In this document: positions 26,735 to 34,170 of the stretch, piece by piece
How positions within the stretch are numbered: position 1 is the first letter of the stretch
Layout: each line of letters begins with the position of its first letter
Made by a program: the position numbers and the translations under genes
Origin: Clostridium sp.
GTDB taxonomy: Bacteria > Bacillota > Clostridia > Clostridiales > Clostridiaceae
DNA: 49,155 nucleotides
Assembly: GCF_016650095.1 (NCBI RefSeq)
Contig: NZ_JAENWL010000002.1
Span: forward strand, 1 to 49,155
Reading direction: 5' to 3'
The notes under the pieces: generated by a model
What the model was told of the DNA's origin: nothing
Seen by the model: the letters and a program-made list of their open reading frames with translations, nothing else
Database searches by the model: none

Positions 26735-27431
26735 GCTTACTCTCCTTTATTATCAGTTCTACAAGTCTTGCATCGAGCATTGTATCAATGTCTATTGAGC
26801 TTTCCTTGTCCATTACATAAGGAATTGTATTTTCATCAACAAACTTTTTTTTCTGTACTATCATGTCACTTGAATTAATATATAACGCACCATTAAATAT
26901 GTAAAAAGCAGGTAAGTCTTGGCGCCGAAGATTTGTGCCCTCAAAGCTTATGACTTCCTTTAACTTTTCGTTTTCTATACTCCTCATAAGTACAGGATTT
27001 TCATCAACTTCGCATACACTTACTAAGGAAGATTTATTTGATTCAATAAGTTTTTCTATTGCTTTATCAAGATGTTCAACTGTTCTTAATGGAGAGGTTG
27101 GCTGTAATAATATTACATAGTCAAAACTTATATTCTTATTTTTATAAAAATCAATTGTATGCATCACAACATCTATAGATTTCACATTATCTTTTGATAA
27201 TTCTGCTGGTCTTAAAAAAGGAACCTTAGCACCACTCTGCTGTGCTATAACCTTTATGATATCACTATCCGTTGATACCATTATTTCATCTATATATTTT
27301 GATTTTTTTGCCGCTTCTATTGTATACGCTATAAGTGGTTTACCACATATAGGCATGATATTCTTATTCGGTATCCCCTTTGAACCACCTCTTGCTGGAA
27401 TAATAGCAAGAAACTTTTTATTTTTAAACAT
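26727..27431 (-). CDS. legF: LegF/NeuA-family CMP-nonulosonate cytidylyltransferase
   Basis: A 234-residue enzyme that activates the nonulosonate with CTP. 'AIIPARGGSKGIPNKNI' is the CTP-binding loop, 'PLIAYTIEAAKKS', 'VSTDSDIIKVIAQQSGA' and 'LLQPTSPLRT' are classic CMP-sugar synthetase motifs, and 'DIDTMLDARLVE' near the C-terminus carries metal-binding Asp residues. It is the first gene of the Leg run and has its own likely promoter. AAAGGGG precedes the ATG. The enzyme product, CMP-legionaminate or similar, would be the donor for a transferase downstream. Confidence 0.92.
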   Translation of the reverse strand: MFKNKKFLAIIPARGGSKGIPNKNIMPICGKPLIAYTIEAAKKSKYIDEIMVSTDSDIIKVIAQQSGAKVPFLRPAELSKDNVKSIDVVMHTIDFYKNKNISFDYVILLQPTSPLRTVEHLDKAIEKLIESNKSSLVSVCEVDENPVLMRSIENEKLKEVISFEGTNLRRQDLPAFYIFNGALYINSSDMIVQKKKFVDENTIPYVMDKESSIDIDTMLDARLVELIIKESKHV

Positions 27432-27478
27432 AATTATCCCCTTTTAAGTATGATTTTTTTTTCGTATTATTTAAGTTT

Positions 27479-27506
27479 ATTATAATTACATCCTTCATTT
27501 CGTAAA
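27479..27506 (-). promoter_or_regulatory. Likely sigma-A promoter of the legionaminate operon
   Basis: Minus strand TTTACG, a 16-base spacer, then a perfect TATAAT, about 45 bases before the legF ATG. The -35 box overlaps the base of the adjacent hairpin, so the two signals may interact. Confidence 0.6.
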
Positions 27507-27561
27507 AACAATAAAAACTATGTCCAGGTTGGTCAACTTAGGCATAGTTTTTATTGTTTTA
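27506..27561. terminator. Strong symmetrical hairpin between the acetyltransferase and legF genes
   Basis: Arms AAAACAATAAAAACTATG and CATAGTTTTTATTGTTTT form a perfect 18-bp stem around a 20-base loop that itself holds GTTG/CAAC. On either strand the 3' arm is T-rich, so it could terminate both ways. It most likely ends transcription from the acetyltransferase gene and separates the uronate-branch genes from the Leg genes. Confidence 0.6.
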
Positions 27562-27627
27562 CTTTCAGTTATTGTCATACCAGCTATAAGTCTATACCTC
27601 TATGAGAATTCTCAATATATATTCTTT

Positions 27628-28368
27628 TTATTGATTTTTAAGCAATTGATCCTCTGGTACATCTCTCATGACTTTAGCTGGATTACCAACTACAATTTTA
27701 CCTATTTCAACATTTTTTGTAACTACGCTACCTGCTGCTACAAAACCATCTTCATGTATAGTAATACCTGGCAGAATAACAGCTCCTGCTCCAATTCTTC
27801 CACCTTTTTTTATAGTTACACCTTTAAATTTACCAAACCTCTCTTTAGAGCGGGCTGCATAATTATCATTTGAGGTTGTAACACAAGGCGCAATAAATAC
27901 ATAATCCTCAACTTCTGAGTAAGCTGTTAAATACACATTAGTTTGTATTTTACAATTAGAACCAACCTTGCAGAAATTTTCAATAGTTGTTCCACGACCA
28001 ATAATTGTTTTTGAGCCTACGGTTACATTTTCCCTTATTACAGCAGTATCAGCTATAAGTGTTTTTTCTCCAATTGTGCATCCACAATAAATAATCACGC
28101 CTGCTCCGATAAGACAACCTTCACTTATTTGAGCAGGAAGCAATTCTTCTTCGCTTTTGAATATACTATTTACGGATCTCATAGGCATCTTACCTATTAC
28201 AGTATTATCATCTATTCGAACATCGCTTGCTATAACAGTTCCCGTATGTATAACTACATTACTACCTAAAACACAATTATCACCTATTATTACTTCATCC
28301 TCTATAACCACAAAATGTCCCATTGATACATTCTTACCCAATTTACTTTTTTCCGAAACATACTTCAT
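27628..28368 (-). CDS. Hexapeptide-repeat (LbH) acetyltransferase, WbpD-like role possible
   Basis: A 246-residue left-handed beta-helix protein made almost wholly of hexapeptide repeats ('IGDNCVLGSNVVIHTG', 'IGAGVIIYCGCTIGEKT', 'IGAGAVILPGITIHEDGF'). The loop 'APCVTTSNDNYAARSKERFGKFKG' is characteristic of nucleotide-sugar N-acetyltransferases found next to Gfo/Idh/MocA dehydrogenases; the Asn-Asp-Asn region is near the catalytic site. It is longer than WbpD, with extra N-terminal turns. In context it may acetylate a 3-amino uronate. AAAGGGG precedes the ATG, and the gene starts 34 bases after the dehydrogenase gene. Confidence 0.83.
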   Translation of the reverse strand: MKYVSEKSKLGKNVSMGHFVVIEDEVIIGDNCVLGSNVVIHTGTVIASDVRIDDNTVIGKMPMRSVNSIFKSEEELLPAQISEGCLIGAGVIIYCGCTIGEKTLIADTAVIRENVTVGSKTIIGRGTTIENFCKVGSNCKIQTNVYLTAYSEVEDYVFIAPCVTTSNDNYAARSKERFGKFKGVTIKKGGRIGAGAVILPGITIHEDGFVAAGSVVTKNVEIGKIVVGNPAKVMRDVPEDQLLKNQ

Positions 28369-28402
28369 GAAAACAACCCCTTTTCATATAATAATTCTAA
28401 AA

Positions 28403-29491
28403 TTATTTTTTCATTTCGAGTGTTGAAAAATCACCCATTGGGAATTTAACTGGAAGCCCTGTAAGTCTTGATTTATAAGCTGCAAGTATAATAGACATCC
28501 CTTTTTTACCTTCTTCTCCATTTATGAGCGGTTGCCTATTCGTATTTATAGCATCTACCATGTCTTTATATAATGGTGTATGTCCGAATCCATATACTGA
28601 ATCTGGATCTCCCTTTTTTTCTTTTAATATCTCTTCCTCAGTATCCACATTATCTGCGAATCTCCAAGTTTCTATGGAATTAACTGCAAGACCTCCTATA
28701 GAAACAGTCCCTGTTTCACCAAATATGCTTAATGTTTCTTCTAAGTTCTTAGGATATACACAAGCAGAACCTTCAACTATGCCTATAGCTCCATTTTTAA
28801 ATCTTATAATAATTGCTCCAAAATCCTCTGCTTCTATATCTCGAAGGAAAGTACCACACTGAGCATAAACAGTATCTATTTCTCCACCAAGCATCCATTG
28901 TAATAAATCAATATTGTGAATACATTGATTCATTAAAGTTCCACCATCTAATTTCCATGTTCCTCTCCAAGGTGCCTGGGTGTAGTATCCCATATTTCTA
29001 TTCCAAAGGATTCTTGCTGTACCACTAACTAATTTTCCAAACCTATTTGCATCAACTGCAGTTCGCAATTTTTGTATTGGTTCATTAAATCTGTTTTGAT
29101 GACTAACACAAAGCTTTACATTATTTTTCCTTGCACATTCAATCATTCTATCTGCATCACGTGTAGACAAAGCCATTGGTTTTTCAACAAGTACATGTTT
29201 TCCACTATTCATGCAATATATAGCTATTTCTGGATGATATCCACTTTCAGTAGATATAGTAACCATATCAATATCAGCGTTTTCAATCATTTCCTTATAA
29301 TCTGTATATACTTTTACATCTAAATTTTCGCCTATTGCTTTTATGTACTCATCTCTTTTAGCTATAGCATTAGCTTCTACCACATCACAAACCGCAGAAA
29401 GCTGGATTTCCATTTTATTTTGAGTTATAGCCTCTACATGTTTGTAAGATATTCTTCCGCATCCTATTATTGCAACATTTAGTTTTTTCAT
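28403..29491 (-). CDS. Gfo/Idh/MocA-family sugar dehydrogenase (WbpB/WlbA-like role possible)
   Basis: A 362-residue NAD(P)-dependent dehydrogenase. 'NVAIIGCGRISYKHVEAI' is the Rossmann start, 'GKHVLVEKPMALS' holds the conserved Glu-Lys-Pro motif, and 'DGGTLMNQCIHNIDLLQWMLG' contains the catalytic His region. WbpB/WlbA-type members oxidise C3 of UDP-GlcNAcA. The position between a UDP-HexNAc 6-dehydrogenase and an acetyltransferase fits such a role, but a 3-aminotransferase is not adjacent. AAGGAGG precedes the ATG. An inverted repeat lies just upstream. Confidence 0.85.
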   Translation of the reverse strand: MKKLNVAIIGCGRISYKHVEAITQNKMEIQLSAVCDVVEANAIAKRDEYIKAIGENLDVKVYTDYKEMIENADIDMVTISTESGYHPEIAIYCMNSGKHVLVEKPMALSTRDADRMIECARKNNVKLCVSHQNRFNEPIQKLRTAVDANRFGKLVSGTARILWNRNMGYYTQAPWRGTWKLDGGTLMNQCIHNIDLLQWMLGGEIDTVYAQCGTFLRDIEAEDFGAIIIRFKNGAIGIVEGSACVYPKNLEETLSIFGETGTVSIGGLAVNSIETWRFADNVDTEEEILKEKKGDPDSVYGFGHTPLYKDMVDAINTNRQPLINGEEGKKGMSIILAAYKSRLTGLPVKFPMGDFSTLEMKK

Positions 29492-29520
29492 TTAAATTCC
29501 TCCTTGTAATATCTCCTAAA

Positions 29521-29571
29521 ATTTTGGAATGCAACATTATAAAATAATTTACAATGTTTGCATGCCAAAAT
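29521..29571. repeat. Imperfect inverted repeat upstream of the Gfo/Idh/MocA gene
   Basis: ATTTTGGAATGCAACATT pairs with AATGTTTGCATGCCAAAAT across a 14-base AT loop, with one mismatch and one bulge. On the minus strand the stem is followed by TTTTAGGAG, close to the ribosome binding site. It may be an attenuator, an mRNA processing site or an operator in the 104-base gap. Confidence 0.55.
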
Positions 29572-29595
29572 GTTCTGTTCCTGCATCACTATTTC

Positions 29596-30912
29596 TTAAA
29601 GTTTGTTTATTTTTTCTCTATTATTTACAACATGCTTTGTAGCATTTCTTGTGTCATATAATAAACTAGCTTCTTCTACAATTCTTTCATAGTCATAATC
29701 AGTATGATCTGTTGTTATTATTACTATATCTGCATTCTCTATTTCACTTTCCCAGTTTACAGATATGTATTCTTTTCCCTTGTGGATAAATTTCGGTATA
29801 AATGGGTCATTCATAATTATGTCAGCACCATTTTTTTCTAATTGATCTATAACCTTTAGTGTTGGTGATTCTCTCATATCATCTATATCTTTTTTATAAG
29901 CCGCACCCATAAGAAGAACTTTTGCTCCGTTTAGTGCCTTTTTCTGACCATTTAAAAGCTTCATAACATTTTCAAGCACAAATTCAGGCATATAATCGTT
30001 AATTATACCTGAAGCTTCTATTAATTTTGTATGATAATCATACTCTTTTGCTTTCCACTCTAGATAAAATGGATCAAGTGGTATACAATGTCCTCCAAGC
30101 CCTGGTCCTGGATAGAATGGCATAAATCCATAAGGTTTAGTTTTAGCTGCATCAATAACTTCCCAAATATCTATATTCATCCTTTTACATAAAATAGCCA
30201 TTTCATTAGCTAGTGCAATATTTACATTTCTAAAAGTATTTTCAAGAATTTTTTCCATTTCAGCTACTGCCGGAGAAGATACTTCCATTATATCTCCCTC
30301 AAGCACACTTCTATAGAGCATACCCGCTACTTCTGTGCAGTCTTTAGTGCATCCACCAACTACTTTGGGAGTATTTTTTGTGTTAAATTGCTTATTGCCT
30401 GGATCAATTCTCTCTGGAGAAAACGCTAAGAAAAAGTCTACTCCACATTTTAAACCTGATTCCTCAAGTATTGGTTTTAGTACTTCTTCAGTTGTTCCAG
30501 GGTATGTCGTGCTTTCGAGTACTACGAGCATTCCCCTATGTAAATACTTTGCTACACTTCTAGTTGAATCAACTACATATGATAAATCGGGTTGCTTGTA
30601 TAAATCTAGTGGTGTAGGTACAGCAATACACACTGTATCAACATCCTTAACAAAGCTAAAATCCGTAGTTGCTTTAAGTTTTCCCTCTCTTACTAAGCTT
30701 TTTAAATCTGAATCTACAATATCACCAATATAATTACGTCCTTCATTCACCATTTTAACTTTCTGATCTTGAACATCAAAACCTATTACTTCATATCCTA
30801 CTTTAGCCTTCTCTACAGCTAATGGTAATCCTACATAACCCAAGCCTACTACACCAAGTTTAGCTGTTTTATTTTTTAATTTTAATAATAACTCGTCTTT
30901 TAATTGAAACAT
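29596..30912 (-). CDS. UDP-N-acetylhexosamine 6-dehydrogenase (WbpA/WecC family)
   Basis: A 438-residue NAD-dependent UDP-sugar 6-dehydrogenase. 'LGVVGLGYVGLPLAVEKAKVG' binds NAD, 'AVPTPLDLYKQPDLSYV' and 'LESTTYPGTTEEVL' are N-domain motifs, 'ENTFRNVNIALANEMA' includes the active-site Lys/Asn region equivalents, and 'GPGLGGHCIPLDPFYL' holds the catalytic Cys. The fit is to WbpA-type (UDP-GlcNAc) enzymes rather than UDP-glucose dehydrogenases. Product would be UDP-GlcNAcA, feeding the next two genes. AGGAGG precedes the ATG. A candidate promoter lies in the 133-base gap upstream. Confidence 0.9.
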   Translation of the reverse strand: MFQLKDELLLKLKNKTAKLGVVGLGYVGLPLAVEKAKVGYEVIGFDVQDQKVKMVNEGRNYIGDIVDSDLKSLVREGKLKATTDFSFVKDVDTVCIAVPTPLDLYKQPDLSYVVDSTRSVAKYLHRGMLVVLESTTYPGTTEEVLKPILEESGLKCGVDFFLAFSPERIDPGNKQFNTKNTPKVVGGCTKDCTEVAGMLYRSVLEGDIMEVSSPAVAEMEKILENTFRNVNIALANEMAILCKRMNIDIWEVIDAAKTKPYGFMPFYPGPGLGGHCIPLDPFYLEWKAKEYDYHTKLIEASGIINDYMPEFVLENVMKLLNGQKKALNGAKVLLMGAAYKKDIDDMRESPTLKVIDQLEKNGADIIMNDPFIPKFIHKGKEYISVNWESEIENADIVIITTDHTDYDYERIVEEASLLYDTRNATKHVVNNREKINKL

Positions 30913-30998
30913 TTTGTTACCTCCTATAACCTTAAAGGTCTAATTTAATACGTTAATTTATATTATTTTGCAATGTAGGAAAAAAAATCATTAAAAAT

Positions 30999-31026
30999 AT
31001 TTTACATCAAGTCCAATTAACTACAA
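30999..31026 (-). promoter_or_regulatory. Candidate sigma-A promoter before the UDP-HexNAc dehydrogenase gene
   Basis: Minus strand TTGTAG, 16 bases, TAAAAT, about 85 bases before the ATG and just after the stop of the membrane dehydratase gene. The boxes are fair rather than perfect. Confidence 0.4.
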
Positions 31027-31045
31027 TCGCAAAGTGTTAACTATC

Positions 31046-32887
31046 TTATTCTCTCTTTCTTATATAAGTAGGAACTTTTTCTTCCATTAAAGTAAGTATT
31101 GCTTCTTTATCTCTACTCACTACGTTCCTAAACTCTTTAATAGATTCCTCAATAAAATCTATATCATTCCCCATTGGCTTTTCAACAAAAATTTTATTGT
31201 GAGAAGTTGACGTTAAGGCAATCTCATCCATTAGAAGTTCTTCATAAAGTTTTTCTCCTGGTCTGAGCCCTGTAAATTCAATTTTTATGTCTACATCTGG
31301 TTCAAGGCCCGAAAGAGTTATTAAGTCTATGGCCAAGTCGAATATTTTTACTGGTTTGCCCATATCTAAAACAAATATTTCCCCACCTTTTGCCATACCT
31401 CCAGCTTGAATAACCAATTGCGCGGCTTCCGGTATTGTCATGAAAAATCTATTTATATCGGGGTGCATAACTGTTACCGGTCCTCCATGGGCTATCTGTT
31501 TTTTAAATAATGGTATTACTGAACCATTACTTCCTAGAACATTACCAAATCTCACAGCCACATACTGAGTGTCACTGATTGTATCAAAAGCCTGAATTAT
31601 AAGTTCACAAAATCTCTTTGTAGCACCCATTATGTTTGTAGGATTTACTGCTTTATCTGTACTGATTTGAACAAATCTTTTAACGCCAGCTTCATGACTA
31701 CATTTTACCACATTATAAGTTCCTAATACATTATTTTTAATGGCCTCAGCTGGATTATTTTCCATAAGTGGCACATGTTTATGAGCTGCTGCATGAAATA
31801 TTACGTCTGGTTTATTAGTTTTAAAAATTTCTTTTAATCTATCGAAATCTCTGACAGATGCGATAATAAACTCTTTATTTAACTCCGGAAATTCATAATT
31901 AAGCTCCATTTGTAAGTCATAGGCGTTATTTTCGTAAATGTCTACGACTATTAGTTTTTTAGGGTGAAATTTTGCAATTTGCCTGCATAGTTCAGACCCT
32001 ATAGAACCGCCACCACCTGTAACTAATATTGTTTTTTCTTTAATATATTTATCAATCTCTTCATTGCACAATTTAATTGGCTCTCTTCCTAAAAGATCCT
32101 CAATATTTACATCACGAAGCTCACTAATGTTTACTTTTTCGTCTACAATTTCATAAATACCTGGGATTGTTTTCAACTTACATTTAGTCTGTTTACAAAT
32201 ATTTAGTATTTCTGTTTTAGTTTTAAAATCTGCAGAAGGCATGGTTATAATTATTTCCTCAACAGAATTTTCCTCACAAATTGAAATTATCTTATCCCTA
32301 CCACCTAATACTCTAATATCATTGATTATTTTGCCCTTTTTAGATTCATCATCATCAATTAAGCCTACAATATAGTAGTTCAGTTCACTATGCTTTTTAA
32401 TTTCCTTTACTAAAAGTGCACCTGCATCACCAGCACCCACAATAAGAATGTTTAAATTTTTGTCACAATGCTTTTTTTCACCCTTATTTTGCTCAGTTAT
32501 TCTATATATGATTCTAATTCCGCCTAAGGTAATTACACATAGAATCCAAAATATAATATGAACAGTAAACGGGAATCTATAATAATCACTTTTAAATAAA
32601 ATATAACTAACCAAATAGCTATAAATTACAAATGCTATATTTGAGAATGATATGGAATACACTATAGAAAATAATTCTTCTATGGAAGCATATTTCCACA
32701 TATTTCGATATAATTTAAAAATTTTATTAAAACCTATTATTAAAATTATCACTGGAATAATTGAAAGTTTAAAAAATTGTATGTCTTTACTCGGGATATT
32801 AAAATCAAATCTTAATAATAAAGCAATATATAATGATGCCAAAATACAAACAATATCAACCACAAAGACTCTTTTATCAGTTTTCAT
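31046..32887 (-). CDS. Membrane-bound nucleotide-sugar 4,6-dehydratase (CapD/PglF/WbpM family)
   Basis: A 613-residue protein. Four N-terminal helices are followed by a CoA-binding-like Rossmann domain ('ILIVGAGDAGALLVKEI', about residue 150) and a dehydratase domain ('VTGGGGSIGSELCRQI', about residue 290). 'STDKAVNPTNIMGATKR' shows Met where classical SDRs have Tyr, as in PglF/WbpM-type UDP-GlcNAc 4,6-dehydratases. It would make a 4-keto-6-deoxy-HexNAc for QuiNAc, FucNAc or bacillosamine-type sugars; no dedicated partner reductase is in the window. The start is the ATG of MKTDKR, after GAGGAAG. It is the first gene of the main glycan run. Confidence 0.92.
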   Translation of the reverse strand: MKTDKRVFVVDIVCILASLYIALLLRFDFNIPSKDIQFFKLSIIPVIILIIGFNKIFKLYRNMWKYASIEELFSIVYSISFSNIAFVIYSYLVSYILFKSDYYRFPFTVHIIFWILCVITLGGIRIIYRITEQNKGEKKHCDKNLNILIVGAGDAGALLVKEIKKHSELNYYIVGLIDDDESKKGKIINDIRVLGGRDKIISICEENSVEEIIITMPSADFKTKTEILNICKQTKCKLKTIPGIYEIVDEKVNISELRDVNIEDLLGREPIKLCNEEIDKYIKEKTILVTGGGGSIGSELCRQIAKFHPKKLIVVDIYENNAYDLQMELNYEFPELNKEFIIASVRDFDRLKEIFKTNKPDVIFHAAAHKHVPLMENNPAEAIKNNVLGTYNVVKCSHEAGVKRFVQISTDKAVNPTNIMGATKRFCELIIQAFDTISDTQYVAVRFGNVLGSNGSVIPLFKKQIAHGGPVTVMHPDINRFFMTIPEAAQLVIQAGGMAKGGEIFVLDMGKPVKIFDLAIDLITLSGLEPDVDIKIEFTGLRPGEKLYEELLMDEIALTSTSHNKIFVEKPMGNDIDFIEESIKEFRNVVSRDKEAILTLMEEKVPTYIRKRE

Positions 32888-32938
32888 CAAGTTCACTTCC
32901 TCTATCTAATATTAAATCCTTTGCAACTCTCCTTAATC

Positions 32939-32966
32939 ATTTTACATCATTTCTAAAATTATTCAA
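32939..32966 (-). promoter_or_regulatory. Candidate promoter of the main glycan locus
   Basis: Minus strand TTGAAT, 16 bases, TAAAAT in the 247-base gap between the galU terminator and the membrane dehydratase gene. The leader would be about 45 bases. A second AT-rich TATAAT with a poorer -35 lies further upstream near 33.0 kb. The rest of the gap shows no gene. Confidence 0.5.
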
Positions 32967-33096
32967 CATATTTACATATAACGCTATATATCAGCATATA
33001 TTATTATATCCTAAATCAATCTCTTTGCATAATTTAAAGGAGTTTATTAACTGTTTATTTATAATTCCTTATGAATTCAATAGCATAGTCCTTAGA

Positions 33097-33128
33097 CAAA
33101 AAAAAGAAGCCAGTTAATTAGCTTCTTT
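33097..33128 (-). terminator. Rho-independent terminator of galU
   Basis: AAAGAAGC, a 10-base loop and GCTTCTTT, followed on the minus strand by continuous T residues. It stands just after the galU stop. It separates the precursor genes from the glycan locus. Confidence 0.88.
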
Positions 33129-33134
33129 GACTTA

Positions 33135-34052
33135 TTATCTATTTTCATTTTTCTTATTGCATTCCTTATAAATTTCTTTAAACATATCATTGTTCTTAAT
33201 AGTTAAAAGGTATTCCATAAAAGTTTTTTTAAGATCATCTCTTTTAAGCGCATATTCCACAGTTGCTTCTAAGAATCCTTCTTTATCACCTACATCATAT
33301 CTTCTACCTTGAAAATTATAAGCGTACATATCTTCTTCTGATATTAAAGTTCTTAATGCATCCGTAAGTTGTATTTCTCCGCCCTTACCGGGCTTTGTAT
33401 TTTCTAAAATATCAAATATTCTAGGTGTTATTATATATCTTCCAAGTATTGCTATGTTTGAGGGTGCTTCGTCTGCGTTAGGCTTTTCGATAAGATCTTT
33501 AACTTTATAAACTCTATCTTCTATTGATGTTCCATTTACTATACCATACTTGTAAACTTCACTTAATGGTACATCTTGAACTCCCAAAATTGAAGTTTTA
33601 TATTGTGAATGGCAATCTATAAGTTGTTTTAGGCAAGGAACCTCACTATCTACCACGTCATCCCCGAGCATTACAGCAAAAGGTTCATTACCAACAAAAG
33701 TTTTTGCACAGCTTATGGCATGACCTAAACCTTTAGGTTCTTTCTGACGTATGTAATAAATGTTGGCCATATTTGATATATCCCTAACCATTTTTAAAAC
33801 ATCATCCTTACCATTTTGTTCTAATTGAAGTTCAAGTTCAATGGACTTATCAAAATGGTCTTCAATTGCTCTTTTATTTCTTCCTGTTATAATTAATATT
33901 TCCTCAATTCCAGAAGCAACCGCTTCCTCTATAATGTACTGTATTGTTGGTTTATCAACAATTGGCAACATCTCTTTAGGTTGTGCCTTTGTGGCTGGTA
34001 AAAATCTTGTGCCAAGTCCTGCTGCTGGTATTATAGCTTTTTTTACTCTCAT
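33135..34052 (-). CDS. galU: UTP-glucose-1-phosphate uridylyltransferase
   Basis: A 305-residue enzyme that makes UDP-glucose. 'AIIPAAGLGTRFLPATKAQPKEM' is the nucleotide-binding loop, 'ITGRNKRAIEDHFD' and 'MLGDDVV' are GalU-specific, 'IVNGTSIED' is the glucose-phosphate region and 'IEKPNADEAPSN' carries the active-site Lys. The track adds 27 residues before the true start; GAGGAG precedes the ATG of MRVKKAI. It is followed by a clear terminator, so it is the last gene of its own unit, probably with the TPR gene. Confidence 0.95.
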   Translation of the reverse strand: MRVKKAIIPAAGLGTRFLPATKAQPKEMLPIVDKPTIQYIIEEAVASGIEEILIITGRNKRAIEDHFDKSIELELQLEQNGKDDVLKMVRDISNMANIYYIRQKEPKGLGHAISCAKTFVGNEPFAVMLGDDVVDSEVPCLKQLIDCHSQYKTSILGVQDVPLSEVYKYGIVNGTSIEDRVYKVKDLIEKPNADEAPSNIAILGRYIITPRIFDILENTKPGKGGEIQLTDALRTLISEEDMYAYNFQGRRYDVGDKEGFLEATVEYALKRDDLKKTFMEYLLTIKNNDMFKEIYKECNKKNENR

Positions 34053-34170
34053 AGTTATTCTCTCCTCAAATAATATACTCAAATATCGTAATCTTATTTT
34101 AGCATAGCTTTCTACTTGTAATATTATGTCCATTAATACCCAAAATATGTATCATTTTTCTTTATACAGA

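Noticed and set aside
27520-27873. Plus-strand ORF of 117 residues with a hydrophobic N-terminus
   Set aside because: Its ATG lies in the loop side of a hairpin, there is no ribosome binding site, and most of it is antisense to a clear acetyltransferase gene.
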